Positions 17,121-26,750 of a DNA stretch of 64,000 nucleotides are shown piece after piece. The stretch is from Rhizobiales bacterium GAS188 (GTDB lineage: Bacteria > Pseudomonadota > Alphaproteobacteria > Rhizobiales > Beijerinckiaceae), in the NCBI GenBank assembly GCA_900104855.1, contig FNSS01000001.1, positions 7,139,001-7,203,000 on the forward strand, in the 5' to 3' direction. Numbering within the stretch: the first letter of the stretch is position 1; every line of letters begins with the position of its first letter. A program made the position numbers and the translations under genes. The notes beneath the pieces are model-generated. The model was not told the origin of the DNA and made no database searches. It was given only the letters and a program-made list of their open reading frames with translations.

Positions 17121-18098
17121 TCAGCCGAGCTTGCCTCCAAGCTCATCCTCGATATGGGCCCGCACGATATCGTCGAACGAGGTTTCCGCCGCAAAGCCGT
17201 GTTTCGTGGCACGCACCGGATCGAAGCGCTCGGGCCAGCCGGCGACGATGCGGGTGATCACCGGGTCGGGCTCGCGCCGGATCAGCTTCACCACCTTCTC
17301 GCCTGCGATGCGGCCGAGCGCGGCGATCTGCTCGCCGACCGTGACGCAGACGCCTGGCATCGACAGCGAGCGCCTGGGTCCGATGGCGTTGGTGTCCATG
17401 GTGGCGGCGTGAAGAAGGAAGTTCACCGCGGCCCGCGGCGAGGCATGGGTATGGCGCACGCTCTCCGGCACCGGCAGCACCACGTCCTTGCCGGCGAGCG
17501 GCTCACGGATGATGTTCGAGAAGAAGCCTGAAGCGGCCTTGTTTGGCGCGCCCGGGCGCACGCAGATCGTGGGGAAGCGCAGGCCGACCCCGTCGAGGAA
17601 GCCGCGCCGCGTATAGTCGGCGAGCAGCAATTCGCCGATCGCCTTCTGCGTGCCATAGCTCGTCAGCGGCGTGAGGTGGAACTCGTCCGGGATGGTCTCG
17701 GGAAAGGGTGCCCCGAACACGGCGATCGAGGACGAGAAGACGAAGCGCGGCCGGTAGCCGTCGCCGACCTTGCGCACGGCTTCAAGGAGATAGCGCGTCC
17801 CGTCGAGATTGACCCGGTAGCCCTTCTCGAAATCGCTTTCGGCCTCCCCCGACACGATGGCCGCGAGATGCACGATGAGCTCGGGGCGCCCCTTCACCAG
17901 CGCTTCGGCGATGCCGGGCGCTGCAATGTCGTCGGCCCGCGCCTCGATCGCGATCGCGCTTTTCGCCGGGCTCGGCGCGACGATATCAGTGAGCGTCAGC
18001 TTCTCGACCGGCCGCCCCCCGAGGCGCCCGTCGCGCATCACCCGCTCCACGAATTTTCGCCCGATCATGCCGGCCGCGCCAGTCACCAGGATATGCAT
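17121..18098 (-). CDS. denD: DenD-type D-erythronate dehydrogenase (SDR)
   Basis: A 325-residue extended SDR with the NAD motif GAAGMIG, the family signature FVFSSSIAVFGAPFPETIPDE, catalytic YGTQK and SVRHTHASPRAAVNFLLHA. This matches the DenD family, which oxidises D-erythronate to 2-keto-D-erythronate; close relatives are often called NAD-dependent epimerases. ATG 18098 has a strong AGGTGAGC upstream. No other erythronate genes (otnC, otnI, otnK) are adjacent, so the substrate is inferred from family only. Confidence 0.75.
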   Translation of the reverse strand: MHILVTGAAGMIGRKFVERVMRDGRLGGRPVEKLTLTDIVAPSPAKSAIAIEARADDIAAPGIAEALVKGRPELIVHLAAIVSGEAESDFEKGYRVNLDGTRYLLEAVRKVGDGYRPRFVFSSSIAVFGAPFPETIPDEFHLTPLTSYGTQKAIGELLLADYTRRGFLDGVGLRFPTICVRPGAPNKAASGFFSNIIREPLAGKDVVLPVPESVRHTHASPRAAVNFLLHAATMDTNAIGPRRSLSMPGVCVTVGEQIAALGRIAGEKVVKLIRREPDPVITRIVAGWPERFDPVRATKHGFAAETSFDDIVRAHIEDELGGKLG

Positions 18099-18313
18099 GC
18101 TCACCTCCGATTGTTGCCGCATGTGAGGAAGTTGCGAGCCGTTGGTCAAGCATCGCGTGATATGCAATTTGGCCATGGTCGACGGCCGCGTGGGCATCAG
18201 ACATGCAAATATCGCATGCCGAACCCCTGGTTTTGCCACACTCAAAGGCGAGGTCGGCGCGTCCGGGCTGGGGAGTGCGGGTGAACCCCTCCAAACCAGC
18301 AAGGATCGAATTG

Positions 18314-18661
18314 ATGCAGAAACTGATGGCCGTTGCTCTCGTCACAAGCCTCCTGCCCGCCGTGGCGAGCGCGGCAAGCTGGACCGGGAAGGCCTCATAT
18401 TATTCCTATACCGGCAACAAGACAGCGAGCGGACACAGCTTCCATGCGGGCGCCATGACGGCCGCGCATCGCACTTTGCCATTCGGCACTCCGGTCAAGG
18501 TCACGAATCTCGAGAACGGCCGCACGGCGCGGCTGGTCGTGAACGATCGCGGCCCCTTTATTCGCGGTCGCGTGATCGACGTCACCACCCATGCGGCCGA
18601 TGTCCTCGCTTTCCGCAATCAGGGCGTCGCCCGCGTGCGCGTCGACACCATCAGGGATTGA
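18314..18661 (+). CDS. RlpA-like double-psi beta-barrel protein
   Basis: A small 115-residue exported protein with a signal peptide (1-20) and one double-psi beta-barrel domain with the RlpA signatures GKASYYSYTGNKTASGHSF, AAHRTLPFGTPVKVTNLENGRT and VNDRGPF--RVIDV. The catalytic-type Asp and His of RlpA lytic transglycosylases are in place. It lacks the SPOR domain, so it is not a full-length RlpA. ATG 18314 has AAGGA at 18301; upstream in-frame codons would destroy the signal peptide. Confidence 0.85.
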   Translation: MQKLMAVALVTSLLPAVASAASWTGKASYYSYTGNKTASGHSFHAGAMTAAHRTLPFGTPVKVTNLENGRTARLVVNDRGPFIRGRVIDVTTHAADVLAFRNQGVARVRVDTIRD

Positions 18662-18667
18662 TTCCTC

Positions 18668-19576
18668 TCATGCCCGGCGAGGCTCGCGCAGCGAGTCTCG
18701 GCGGACATCGCTCTCACTCTCCCCTTTCAGGAATGCGTCGATCGCCCCGGTCTCGACCTTGCCGGAGGCGAAATCGGCGGCCAGCCGCTCATAGAGCCGC
18801 GCCAGACCCTGGAACATCGTGGCCGCCGCCTGATCCTCGCCCAGGAACGCGGCGATCTCCTCCATTTCGGCGACCCAGCGATAGGCCTTCGGATACATCT
18901 CCGGCAGTGTCTTCGCGAAGCGCGCCAGCAAGGCCGCCTGGCTGTCGCCGAGCTCGGCCCGCAGCGCCTCGGCCGCGCCCTCGCGGCTGGCGGCGAGCAG
19001 CATGGCGGCCGCGAGACCCGAAAGCCCCTTGGTGATGCCCGCATACGACATCTTGAGCGCCGAGGCCGCTCCGATGGGCGCCTCGAGCACCTTCACGGTC
19101 AGCCCATGTTCCGCCAGCACGGCGAAGCGGCTCGCCGCTTTCCCCGAGGCGTAGAAGCTCGGCCCCTCGACGCCATCGCGCGGCGGACCGCCGATGATGC
19201 CGGCATCGACGAAGGCCACGCCCGCAGCTTCGGCCTGCCCGGCAATGCCCTTCACCGTGCTGGGGCTGATGGCATTGCAATCCACATAGAGCGGGCCCGT
19301 TCCCTGGCCGGCCAAACGCGGCAGCAGCATCTCGGCAAGGGAAACGGCCTCGCCCGGCGGCACGATGGAGAGCACCATATCGGCCGCAGCCAGCTGATCG
19401 AGCCCGCCGGCTTGCATTCCGGCGGCTTCGGCCCGTTTGCGGCTCGCCTCGCTGCGGCCTTCGAGCGAGGTCAGCACCTCGATTCCATGTGAGGTCAATC
19501 GCCTTCCGACCGCCGCGCCCATATTGCCCGGCGCGATGATCGCAATTCTTGGGCTCATCGGGAAATTTGGCTTCAT
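18668..19576 (-). CDS. 6-phosphogluconate dehydrogenase-like oxidoreductase (DUF1932)
   Basis: A 302-residue NAD(P)-dependent dehydrogenase with an N-terminal Rossmann motif (APGNMGAAVGRRL), a conserved DCNAISPSTV segment, GIIGGPP, and a C-terminal DUF1932 domain with the catalytic-type lysine (ALKMSYAGITKG). The substrate is unknown and is probably a beta-hydroxyacid. Start: GGGAG precedes ATG 19576 at good spacing, while the next ATG (19558) has no ribosome site. It converges on the RlpA-like gene with only 6 nt between the stops. Confidence 0.8.
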   Translation of the reverse strand: MKPNFPMSPRIAIIAPGNMGAAVGRRLTSHGIEVLTSLEGRSEASRKRAEAAGMQAGGLDQLAAADMVLSIVPPGEAVSLAEMLLPRLAGQGTGPLYVDCNAISPSTVKGIAGQAEAAGVAFVDAGIIGGPPRDGVEGPSFYASGKAASRFAVLAEHGLTVKVLEAPIGAASALKMSYAGITKGLSGLAAAMLLAASREGAAEALRAELGDSQAALLARFAKTLPEMYPKAYRWVAEMEEIAAFLGEDQAAATMFQGLARLYERLAADFASGKVETGAIDAFLKGESESDVRRDSLREPRRA

Positions 19577-19778
19577 CGGGAACTCCCGTGACCGGCCCTT
19601 TGCCGATGCCGCGCCCCTCTTAGCCGATGCGGCGGCGGCGCGCATCAGCCGGGCCGGGATCGCCGGGGCGCGGCCGCTGCATGGCGGCGAAGGGCACGCC
19701 CCCGCCCCGCATCGGGAAAGTGGGGAACCGAATCTTCACCATGTCGGGTGATCCTGCGCCATGCGGAGGTTCCTGCCG

Positions 19779-21002
19779 ATGATCGAGACGATGCGCAGCG
19801 GCGCCTTCCTGACGCGTGAGCGTCTACGCATGTACCCGCTGATCCTCGTGATCGCTTATGCGCTCTCGCTCGGCTTGCTGTTCGCGACCTCGCATGCCGA
19901 CATGGACATGCTTGGCCGGCCGCTGGGCACGGATTTTTCGGAGGTCTACGCGGCAGGCATTTTCGTGCGCGAGGGCGAGCCGGCCAAGCCCTTCGACAAT
20001 CTCGCCCATGCGGCGATGCAAAAGACGCTCTTCGGCCCGGACGCTCCCTTCTATGCCTGGGGCTATCCTCCCTATTTCCTGGTGCTTGCGGCGCTCCTCT
20101 CATGTCTGCCCTATCTCGTCGCCCTCATCGTCTGGCAGGCGGCGACCCTTTCGCTCTATCTCGCGGCCATGCGTCGGATCGTGGCGAGCAAGGCCACGCT
20201 TTTGCTCGCGCTCGGCTTCCCCGCCGTCTATGTCAACCTCACCCATGGGCAGAACGGTTTCCTCACGGCCTCGCTGATGGCCGGCGGCCTCCTTGCGCTC
20301 GACAAGCGGCCGCTGCTTGCCGGCATGTTGTTTGGCTGCCTCGCCTACAAGCCGCAATTCTGCGTCCTCCTGCCCGTCGCCCTGATCGCCGGGCGCCATT
20401 GGCGCGCGAGCCTCGCCGCCGCAGCCATGCTGGCCGTCATGACGCTTGCGACCCTCCTTGCTTTCGGCAGCGAGACGTGGATGGCGTTCCTGGACTCCCT
20501 GCCCTTCTCGCGCCAAGTGATAATCGAGCAAGGCAATACGGGCTTCGAGAAGTTCCAGACGGTGTTCGGAGCGCTGCGGCTGCTCGGCGGGCCGATCCCG
20601 CTCGCCTATGTCCTGCAGAGCACCTCGACGATCGCCGTGGCCGCCATCGTCGCTCTCCTGTGGTGGACCGGCGCGGAGCGTCGCCTGCGCAGCGCAGCGC
20701 TGATGGCCGCGACATTGCTCGCCACGCCCTATGCGCTCGATTACGACATGATGATTCTGGGTCCGGCGATCGCCTTCCTCGCCTCATATGGGCTCGAGAA
20801 CGGCTTTCGTCCTCACGAGAAGCTGCTCCTTGGCTGCGTGTGGTGCGTGCCGTTGCTCGCCCGCAGCACCGCCCAATATGCCAGCATCCCGATCGGCGTC
20901 ATTTGCATCGCGCTGCTCTTTGTCGCGGCGGTCAGCCGCGCTCTCAGCGATCGGCGCAGCGAGAACCGCGTGATCGCCACGACGGTTCCGAGAGGCTCCT
21001 GA
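19779..21002 (+). CDS. GT87-family (DUF2029) membrane glycosyltransferase
   Basis: A 407-residue polytopic protein with about ten hydrophobic segments and the family landmarks GTDFSEVYAAG near the N-terminus, YAWGYPPYFLVL, LTHGQNGFL, KPQFCVLLPVALIAGR and TPYALDYDMMIL. GT87 enzymes use polyprenyl-phosphate sugars at the membrane; the acceptor is unknown. ATG 19779 has CGGAGG ten bases upstream; the in-frame ATG at 19761 overlaps that site. It is monocistronic. Confidence 0.8.
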   Translation: MIETMRSGAFLTRERLRMYPLILVIAYALSLGLLFATSHADMDMLGRPLGTDFSEVYAAGIFVREGEPAKPFDNLAHAAMQKTLFGPDAPFYAWGYPPYFLVLAALLSCLPYLVALIVWQAATLSLYLAAMRRIVASKATLLLALGFPAVYVNLTHGQNGFLTASLMAGGLLALDKRPLLAGMLFGCLAYKPQFCVLLPVALIAGRHWRASLAAAAMLAVMTLATLLAFGSETWMAFLDSLPFSRQVIIEQGNTGFEKFQTVFGALRLLGGPIPLAYVLQSTSTIAVAAIVALLWWTGAERRLRSAALMAATLLATPYALDYDMMILGPAIAFLASYGLENGFRPHEKLLLGCVWCVPLLARSTAQYASIPIGVICIALLFVAAVSRALSDRRSENRVIATTVPRGS

Positions 21003-21055
21003 TAGATTCGGGCTCGTCCTAGATTTGGCGTCCTGAAGCAGATCCGATCTCATCG

Positions 21056-22942
21056 TCACATCAACGGCCGCGTCACCTCGCCGAGCCAGCGTGTCGTGTC
21101 ACGATCGAGGAACGGCGAGATCGCGGCGCGCACCCGCCCGTGATAGGCATTGAGCCAGGCGGCCTCCGCGGAGGTCAGCAAGATCGGATCGATCAGCGTC
21201 AAATCGATCGGCGCGAGCGACAAGGTCTCGAAGCCGAGCATCTCGCGTTCGGCCCCCTCGATCTGCCGCCTCTCCACCAGGAGCAGGTTCTCGATGCGGA
21301 TGCCGTATTCGCCGGCCTTGTAATAGCCGGGCTCGTTGGAGACGATCATGCCGGCCTCGAGCGGTGCATGGCCGAGGGCGGAAATGCGCTGGGGCCCCTC
21401 ATGCACCGACAGATAGGAGCCGATGCCGTGGCCGGTGCCATGGTCGAAATCGAGCCCCATCTCCCAGAGCGGCCGGCGCGCGAAGGCATCGATGCGCGCC
21501 CCCGAGATGCCTTTGGGAAAGACAGAGGTCGCGATGGCGATATGCCCCTTCAGCACGCGCGTGAAGCGATCGCGCATCTCGTCGCTCGGCGGCCCGACCG
21601 CGACGGTGCGGGTGATGTCGGTCGTGCCGTCCTGATATTGCGCACCCGAATCGACGAGAAAGATGCCCGGCGTGATCGGTTGGCTCGACGCCGTCGTCAC
21701 CCGATAATGCGGGATCGCGGAATGCGGGCCAGCGCCTGCGATGGTGGGGAAGGATAGCTGCTTCAACAGCGCCGTCTCGAAACGATAATCCTCGAGCTTC
21801 AGCGCCGCTTCGACCTCGGTGAGTGCGCCGCGCGGCGCCTCCTTGGCGAGCCAGGCGAGGAAGCGCGTCACCGCGACCCCATCGCGCAGATGCGCCTGGC
21901 GCGAGCCTTCGATCTCGGTTGCGTTCTTGACGGCCTTCATCAGGGCGATCGGATCGCGTCCGACATCGGCCGTCCCGCCGGCCTCTTCGATTGCGAGCCG
22001 CAGACGCTCGCCGGCGGTCGCGGCATCGAGCCGCACTCGTGCCTTCGCGGCGCCGAGGTCGCGCAGGGTCGCATCGAAACGGGAAGGCTCCTCGACCTCG
22101 GCAAGCTCGGAGAGCGAGGCGCGCACCGCATTGTCGAGCTTGCGCCCATCGATGAAGGTCGATGGGCGTCCCTCGGCCGGCACGACGGCATCGCCAATGA
22201 CGAGCGGCGTATGCGCCACATCGCCGCCGCGGATGTTGAACAGCCAGCACAGAGCGTGCGGATCGCTCACCACCAGCGCGTCGAGCTTCTCTTTGGCGAG
22301 TGCTGCCTGCACGCGTTTGAGTTTCTCCGCGGCGCTCTCGCCGGCGAAGCTCGCATCGTGCAGCACGACCGGCGCCGGAACGGGTTCCGGGCGATCGGTC
22401 CATATGGCATCGATCGGGTTCGCGGCGACCGGCGCGAGGCGAGCGCCTGCGCGCGCCAGGGCGCGGCTGAAACGCTCGACCATGTCGGGCGTGTGGAGCG
22501 CCGGATCGAAGCCGATGACACCGCCTTTCGGGGCATGCTCGGCGAGCCAGTCATCGACCGAGACCTCGACGGATGAGACCGGCGTAAAGGCCGTGTCGTC
22601 GACCTGCTGGCGCACCTGCAACGTGTAGCGCCCATCGACGAAGACGGCGGCAATCTGCGGCAGCACCACGCACAGCCCGGCCGAGCCGGTGAAGCCGCAC
22701 AGCCAGGCGAGGCGTTCCTCCGATCGCGGCACGTATTCACTCTGATGGGCATCCGCCCTCGGAACCACGAAGCCGTCGAGCTTGGCTTCCTTAAGGGCAT
22801 CCCGAAGGGCCGCGAGCCGGGCCGGGCCCTCGGCTCTCTCGGAGGCATCCTCGAATGTCTGGAAACGGCTTCGCAGGGGTAGATTTGGCAAGGGAAGATT
22901 CGGCACGGGAATATTGGGCACGGGAGGATCCTGCGTCATCAC
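21056..22942 (-). CDS. pepP: Aminopeptidase P family protein (M24)
   Basis: A 628-residue M24 metallopeptidase that removes N-terminal residues before proline. It has two creatinase-like N-terminal domains and a C-terminal pita-bread domain with all metal ligands: the Asp pair in VDSGAQYQDGTTDITRT, His in GTGHGIG, Glu in SNEPGYY and Glu in GIRIENLLLV. The long three-domain form is the eukaryote-like cytosolic type common in alphaproteobacteria. The N-terminus carries a repetitive VPNIPVPNLPLPNLPL stretch from a 15-bp repeat (22881-22925), so the mature start may be later. It lies 11 nt after the dGTPase gene, probably in one operon. Confidence 0.88.
   Translation of the reverse strand: MMTQDPPVPNIPVPNLPLPNLPLRSRFQTFEDASERAEGPARLAALRDALKEAKLDGFVVPRADAHQSEYVPRSEERLAWLCGFTGSAGLCVVLPQIAAVFVDGRYTLQVRQQVDDTAFTPVSSVEVSVDDWLAEHAPKGGVIGFDPALHTPDMVERFSRALARAGARLAPVAANPIDAIWTDRPEPVPAPVVLHDASFAGESAAEKLKRVQAALAKEKLDALVVSDPHALCWLFNIRGGDVAHTPLVIGDAVVPAEGRPSTFIDGRKLDNAVRASLSELAEVEEPSRFDATLRDLGAAKARVRLDAATAGERLRLAIEEAGGTADVGRDPIALMKAVKNATEIEGSRQAHLRDGVAVTRFLAWLAKEAPRGALTEVEAALKLEDYRFETALLKQLSFPTIAGAGPHSAIPHYRVTTASSQPITPGIFLVDSGAQYQDGTTDITRTVAVGPPSDEMRDRFTRVLKGHIAIATSVFPKGISGARIDAFARRPLWEMGLDFDHGTGHGIGSYLSVHEGPQRISALGHAPLEAGMIVSNEPGYYKAGEYGIRIENLLLVERRQIEGAEREMLGFETLSLAPIDLTLIDPILLTSAEAAWLNAYHGRVRAAISPFLDRDTTRWLGEVTRPLM
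22881..22925. repeat. In-frame 15-bp tandem repeat at the aminopeptidase N-terminus
   Basis: Three units (22881-22895, 22896-22910, 22911-22925) of the form AGATTNGGCAAGGGA encode a repeated (V/L)PN(I/L)P motif just after the start codon. The first structured family residues follow it. Confidence 0.8.
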
Positions 22943-22953
22943 ATATCACCTGA

Positions 22954-24195
22954 TCAGAAGTCACTTGGAGTTGCCTGTCGTCCGGTCAGCCGCGCCTGTT
23001 CGGCGGCCGCGTAACGATCCGTCATGCCGGCGATATAATCGGCGATGCGGCGGGCGCGTCGCGCCTCGTCAGCCCCATCGAGCCCTTCTCCCCATTCGGC
23101 CGGCAACAGATGCGGAGCCTCGAAAAAGCGCTCGAACAGCTGGCGCAGGACCTGGTCGGCCTCGACGCGCATGCGCACAACCTTGGGGTCGCGATAGACA
23201 TGCCCGAACAGCAGGCGCTTGATGCTGCGATCGGCGACCTCCATGGTGGCCGAGAAAGCCACGATGGAGCGGTCGGCAGCCCGGATGTCATCGGCCGAGC
23301 CCGGCGCCAGGGCCGCAAGACGGGCGCGGCTCTCGCCGATCACATCCTCGACAAAACGGGTGATGACGCGGCGCACCAATTCGTTGACGAGGCGCGGCTT
23401 GGCGAGGCCAGGCGTGCGGCCATCGATCTCGTCCAGCAGCTCGGCCAGGAAATCGACCTCGCGTAGCAATCCGGTCTCGAGCAGGCCCGAGCGCGTGCCG
23501 TCATCGATGTCATGGGCGTCATAGGCGATATCGTCGGCGATCGCCGCCACTTGCGCCTCGCCGCTGGCGAAGCGCGCAAGCTCGAGCGGATGGCGCTCGT
23601 CATATTCGAGGATGGCGACCGGGATGCCGCGCTTGCGATAGCGTCCCAGCGGTTGCCCCTCGGCGTCGAGCATCGGCCCGTTATGCTTGACGAGGCCTTC
23701 CAGCGTCTCCCAGGTGAGGTTCAGCCCATCGAAATGCGCATAACGGCGTTCCAGCCGGGTCACGATGCGCAAGGCCTGGGCGTTGTGATCGAAACCCCCG
23801 TAATTGCGCATGCAGTCGTCGAGAGCGTCCTCGCCCGTATGGCCAAAGGGCGTATGGCCGAGATCATGGGCGAGAGCCAGGGCCTCCGCCAGATCCTCGT
23901 CGAGGCCGAGCGCCCTTGCGAGGGAACGGGCGATCTGGGCGACCTCGATGGTATGGGTGAGGCGCGAGCGGAAATGATCGCCCTCATGGTAAAGGAAGAC
24001 CTGCGTCTTGTGCGCCAGGCGCCGGAATGCCGTGGAATGGATGATGCGGTCGCGGTCGCGCTGGAATTCGGAGCGCGTCGCCGATGCGGGCTCGGCGATC
24101 AGCCGTCCATGCGAAGCGACCGGGTCGACCGCATAGGCGGCCCGCCAGCGTTCACCGACCCGCCGATTCACGCCTCGCGTTGAATCATTCATCAT
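22954..24195 (-). CDS. Deoxyguanosinetriphosphate triphosphohydrolase-like protein
   Basis: A 413-residue HD-domain dNTPase that would release tripolyphosphate from dNTPs. The HD motif is complete: the first His in [15 protein letters not shown] in [15 protein letters not shown], the following DHNAQALRI and the later Asp in DDIAYDAHD. Length and order match the alphaproteobacterial dgt-type group annotated as dGTPase-like. It is divergent from the iron-sulfur carrier gene with a 74-nt shared promoter region. Confidence 0.9.
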   Translation of the reverse strand: MMNDSTRGVNRRVGERWRAAYAVDPVASHGRLIAEPASATRSEFQRDRDRIIHSTAFRRLAHKTQVFLYHEGDHFRSRLTHTIEVAQIARSLARALGLDEDLAEALALAHDLGHTPFGHTGEDALDDCMRNYGGFDHNAQALRIVTRLERRYAHFDGLNLTWETLEGLVKHNGPMLDAEGQPLGRYRKRGIPVAILEYDERHPLELARFASGEAQVAAIADDIAYDAHDIDDGTRSGLLETGLLREVDFLAELLDEIDGRTPGLAKPRLVNELVRRVITRFVEDVIGESRARLAALAPGSADDIRAADRSIVAFSATMEVADRSIKRLLFGHVYRDPKVVRMRVEADQVLRQLFERFFEAPHLLPAEWGEGLDGADEARRARRIADYIAGMTDRYAAAEQARLTGRQATPSDF

Positions 24196-24269
24196 GGCGA
24201 CTTACGTTAGAGTGGCGTCGCGACGCAATCGCGACGAGATTTGCGCGACGGGATTCGGAAGGCATCGAG

Positions 24270-24635
24270 ATGGCCGGAACAGATTTGGCTGAGGCAGGGA
24301 CCATGGACGGGACGCCTTTGGCTCTGAGCGAGAGCGCAGCGCGGCGCATCCGCGAGATCATGAGGGGCGAGGCCGCAGGCTCGCTCTTGCGCATCTCGGT
24401 GAGCGGCGGCGGCTGTTCGGGCTTCCAATACGCCTTCGACGTGGTACCGCAGCCGGCGCCTGACGATCTCGTGATCGAGCGCGACGGCGCCCGCGTCGCG
24501 GTCGATGACGTGTCGCTGCCTTTCCTGCAAGGCTCGAGGCTCGATTTCGTCGATGACCTGATCGGCCAATCCTTCCGCTTCGACAACCCGAACGCCACCT
24601 CATCTTGCGGCTGCGGCACGTCGTTTTCGGTTTGA
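24270..24635 (+). CDS. erpA: A-type iron-sulfur carrier protein (ErpA/IscA family)
   Basis: A 121-residue carrier that passes iron-sulfur clusters to apoproteins. The three ligand cysteines are at 49 (SGGGCSGFQY), 113 and 115 (SSCGCGTSF). ATG 24270 with CGGAAGG upstream is preferred; an internal ATG (MDGTP, residue 12) is possible. It sits alone opposite the dGTPase-like gene, a pairing common in Hyphomicrobiales. Confidence 0.9.
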   Translation: MAGTDLAEAGTMDGTPLALSESAARRIREIMRGEAAGSLLRISVSGGGCSGFQYAFDVVPQPAPDDLVIERDGARVAVDDVSLPFLQGSRLDFVDDLIGQSFRFDNPNATSSCGCGTSFSV

Positions 24636-24745
24636 GGCAGCCATAACTGCGCCTTAAGGGCGCCACGCCCGCGTCGAACTGAGCCGCGTCCCTCTCGGGC
24701 GTTATCCATGATTTGTGCCCGGACAGCGGCCTTTCGGCCTTTCCT

Positions 24746-24774
24746 TTGAACAATCTTTTGTCGCAAGCTATGCT
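24746..24774 (+). promoter_or_regulatory. Sigma-70 promoter of the large exported protein gene
   Basis: TTGAAC (24746-24751), 17 nt, then TATGCT (24769-24774). This is a good housekeeping promoter in an AT-richer patch. It is about 60 nt before the ATG at 24835, after a leader with GGGAGC repeats. Confidence 0.6.
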
Positions 24775-24834
24775 TACAGCTTAGATCGTTGGCTAAATCG
24801 GCCATTCCAACGTGAGCGGGAGCGGGAGCGACAA

Positions 24835-26676
24835 ATGAAGCGTAGTTCAGCATTCATACTGGGCCTTGGATTTGTCGCCGCGGCACCTGCCGCAGCAAGC
24901 ATGGTCGACAGCCTGGTCGCCTCTCGCAACGCGGCCTCATGGTCGCTCGGCTGGGTCAGCTCCGCACAGGCGGCCGAGGACGTATCCTTCGACAACCTGT
25001 CCTTCGCGATCGGCGATGCGAGCATCAAGATTCCGCATATCGCGATCAACGGCTCCTCGCTCTCGAAGGGCGACGTGCAGAACCTGGTCAGCGGTCCCTG
25101 GAGCTTGTCCTCCGCCGATACCTTGGCGAAGTTCGACGCCACCTCCATCGTCATTCCCGAGGTCGATCTGACCATGACCTCGCCGATGCCCGGCAAGGAT
25201 GGGCCGATGACGCAGGTGGTGACCTATCACGACTTCCATATCGACGGCATCAAGGGCGGCAAGGCTGCCCGCATCAGTTCCGCCGGCATGACGGCCGACG
25301 TCAAGGGGCCGATGCCGATGAGCTACACGGTCGGAACCTTCCTCGCGACCGATTACGATCTCGCCGGCGCGGTGCGCATGTTCTACGCTGCGGCGCAGCC
25401 TGGCGAGGCGCCCAAGCAGCTGGTCGGCCCCTCCTCCATCGAGAGCATGAAGTTCAAGGGGCCGCAGGGAGTCGAGGTCAATATCGGGCATCTCAGCGCA
25501 GGCGCCATGAAGATGCGGCCGCTGTCCACGCCTCTCGCGAGCCTGATGCAGACCGCGATGCAGGCGGGCGCCGCCAATCCCGGCAAGCCCCTGCCTCCGG
25601 CCGAGACAGCCAAGATGGTCGGCATGCTCGCCGAATTCTACGATGCCTTCGCGGTCGACGGAATGTCGGCGTCGGATATCTCGATCAAGGTTCCCGACCC
25701 CTCTTTCCAAGGCGCCTCGCTCAAGACCTTCAAGATCGGCGCGATTGCCAATTCCCGCTTCGCCGAGTTCGGCATCGAAGGCCTCGAGGTGAATGCGGCG
25801 GGCGGCCATGTGAAGCTTGGGCGCGCGGCCCTGCTCGGCATGGATCTGAAGCCCTTCCTGAGCGCGCTCGCGGCCGTCGCCAAGACCGGAGATGTAAGCG
25901 ACGCCGCGATGAGCAACCTCGATTGGCGCACCGCCATCCCGCATCTCGACGGCATCGTGCTCAAGAGCGTCGATGTCTCGGTGCCCCAGGGGCCGTCGCC
26001 CAAATCCGTCACCCTCGCCGGCTATGAGCTGAAGCTCGGCAATTATGTCGGTGCCATCCCGACCAGCATCCGCACGCAGCTCGACGATCTCAGCGCCGAT
26101 GTCGGCCTCATGCAGGACCAGGCGGCGCAGCTGCAGCAGCTCGGCTATAAGAGCGTCGATGTGTCGAACATCGTCGATCTCATCTGGCACGAGAACAGCA
26201 AATCCATCAGCGTCAACGAGCTCAGCGCCAAGGGCGCCAATATGGGCGCGGTGTCGCTGAAGGGCACCTTCGGCAATGTGCCGCGCGAGCTGTTCGCCGG
26301 CAATATCGCGCAGATGCAGGTCGCAGGTCTTGGGGTCACTCTCGGCGACGCGACCCTGCGGCTCGAGAATACCGGGCTGCTCGACAAGATCGTGGCGCTG
26401 ATGGCCAAGGGGCAGAACACCACGCCCGACAATCTGCGCGCCCAATGGGGCACGCAGGCGGCGCTCGGCATTCCGCAACTGCTTGGCGGTTCCGACAAGG
26501 CGAAGTCCCTGGCCAATGCCGTCGCGAGCTTCATCGCCAAGCCGAAGAGCTTGACGATCTCGGTGAAGGCGAAGGATGCGACCGGCCTCGGCCTGACCGA
26601 CGTCGTGGGCGGCGGCGGTCCCGATCCGGCAGCGATCTTCAACAAGCTCGACGTGACGGCGACGGCCAATCAATAA
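24835..26676 (+). CDS. Large exported protein of unknown function
   Basis: A 613-residue protein I do not recognise. It has a signal peptide (about 1-22, AAAPAAA) and then a long soluble region rich in Ala, Gly and Met with repeated beta-type patterns such as VTLAGYELKLGN, VSLKGTFGNVP, LTISVKAKD and DVTATA. The only two histidine-containing stretches are ordinary, and there are no cysteines. This suggests a periplasmic or outer-membrane-associated beta-rich protein, loosely like AsmA/DUF945-type repeats, but that is only a guess. ATG 24835 was chosen for the signal peptide. It is a single-gene transcript with its own promoter and a strong terminator. Confidence 0.8.
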   Translation: MKRSSAFILGLGFVAAAPAAASMVDSLVASRNAASWSLGWVSSAQAAEDVSFDNLSFAIGDASIKIPHIAINGSSLSKGDVQNLVSGPWSLSSADTLAKFDATSIVIPEVDLTMTSPMPGKDGPMTQVVTYHDFHIDGIKGGKAARISSAGMTADVKGPMPMSYTVGTFLATDYDLAGAVRMFYAAAQPGEAPKQLVGPSSIESMKFKGPQGVEVNIGHLSAGAMKMRPLSTPLASLMQTAMQAGAANPGKPLPPAETAKMVGMLAEFYDAFAVDGMSASDISIKVPDPSFQGASLKTFKIGAIANSRFAEFGIEGLEVNAAGGHVKLGRAALLGMDLKPFLSALAAVAKTGDVSDAAMSNLDWRTAIPHLDGIVLKSVDVSVPQGPSPKSVTLAGYELKLGNYVGAIPTSIRTQLDDLSADVGLMQDQAAQLQQLGYKSVDVSNIVDLIWHENSKSISVNELSAKGANMGAVSLKGTFGNVPRELFAGNIAQMQVAGLGVTLGDATLRLENTGLLDKIVALMAKGQNTTPDNLRAQWGTQAALGIPQLLGGSDKAKSLANAVASFIAKPKSLTISVKAKDATGLGLTDVVGGGGPDPAAIFNKLDVTATANQ

Positions 26677-26701
26677 CCGTTCGCGCCGCGCAGCCTCTTT
26701 C

Positions 26702-26734
26702 GGCCGAAGCCGGCAAGCCCGGCTTCGGCCTTTT
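26702..26734 (+). terminator. Intrinsic terminator after the large exported protein gene
   Basis: GGCCGAAGCC (26702-26711) pairs perfectly with GGCTTCGGCC (26721-26730), with inner G-C pairs, followed by TTTT. It lies 25 nt after the stop codon and faces the convergent speE end. Confidence 0.85.
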
Positions 26735-26750
26735 CATGTACGCCGGCGCG

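Noticed and set aside
24937-26673. 578-codon open frame opposite the large exported protein gene
   Set aside because: Both strands are open. The plus strand has a signal peptide, promoter and terminator, while the minus strand has none.
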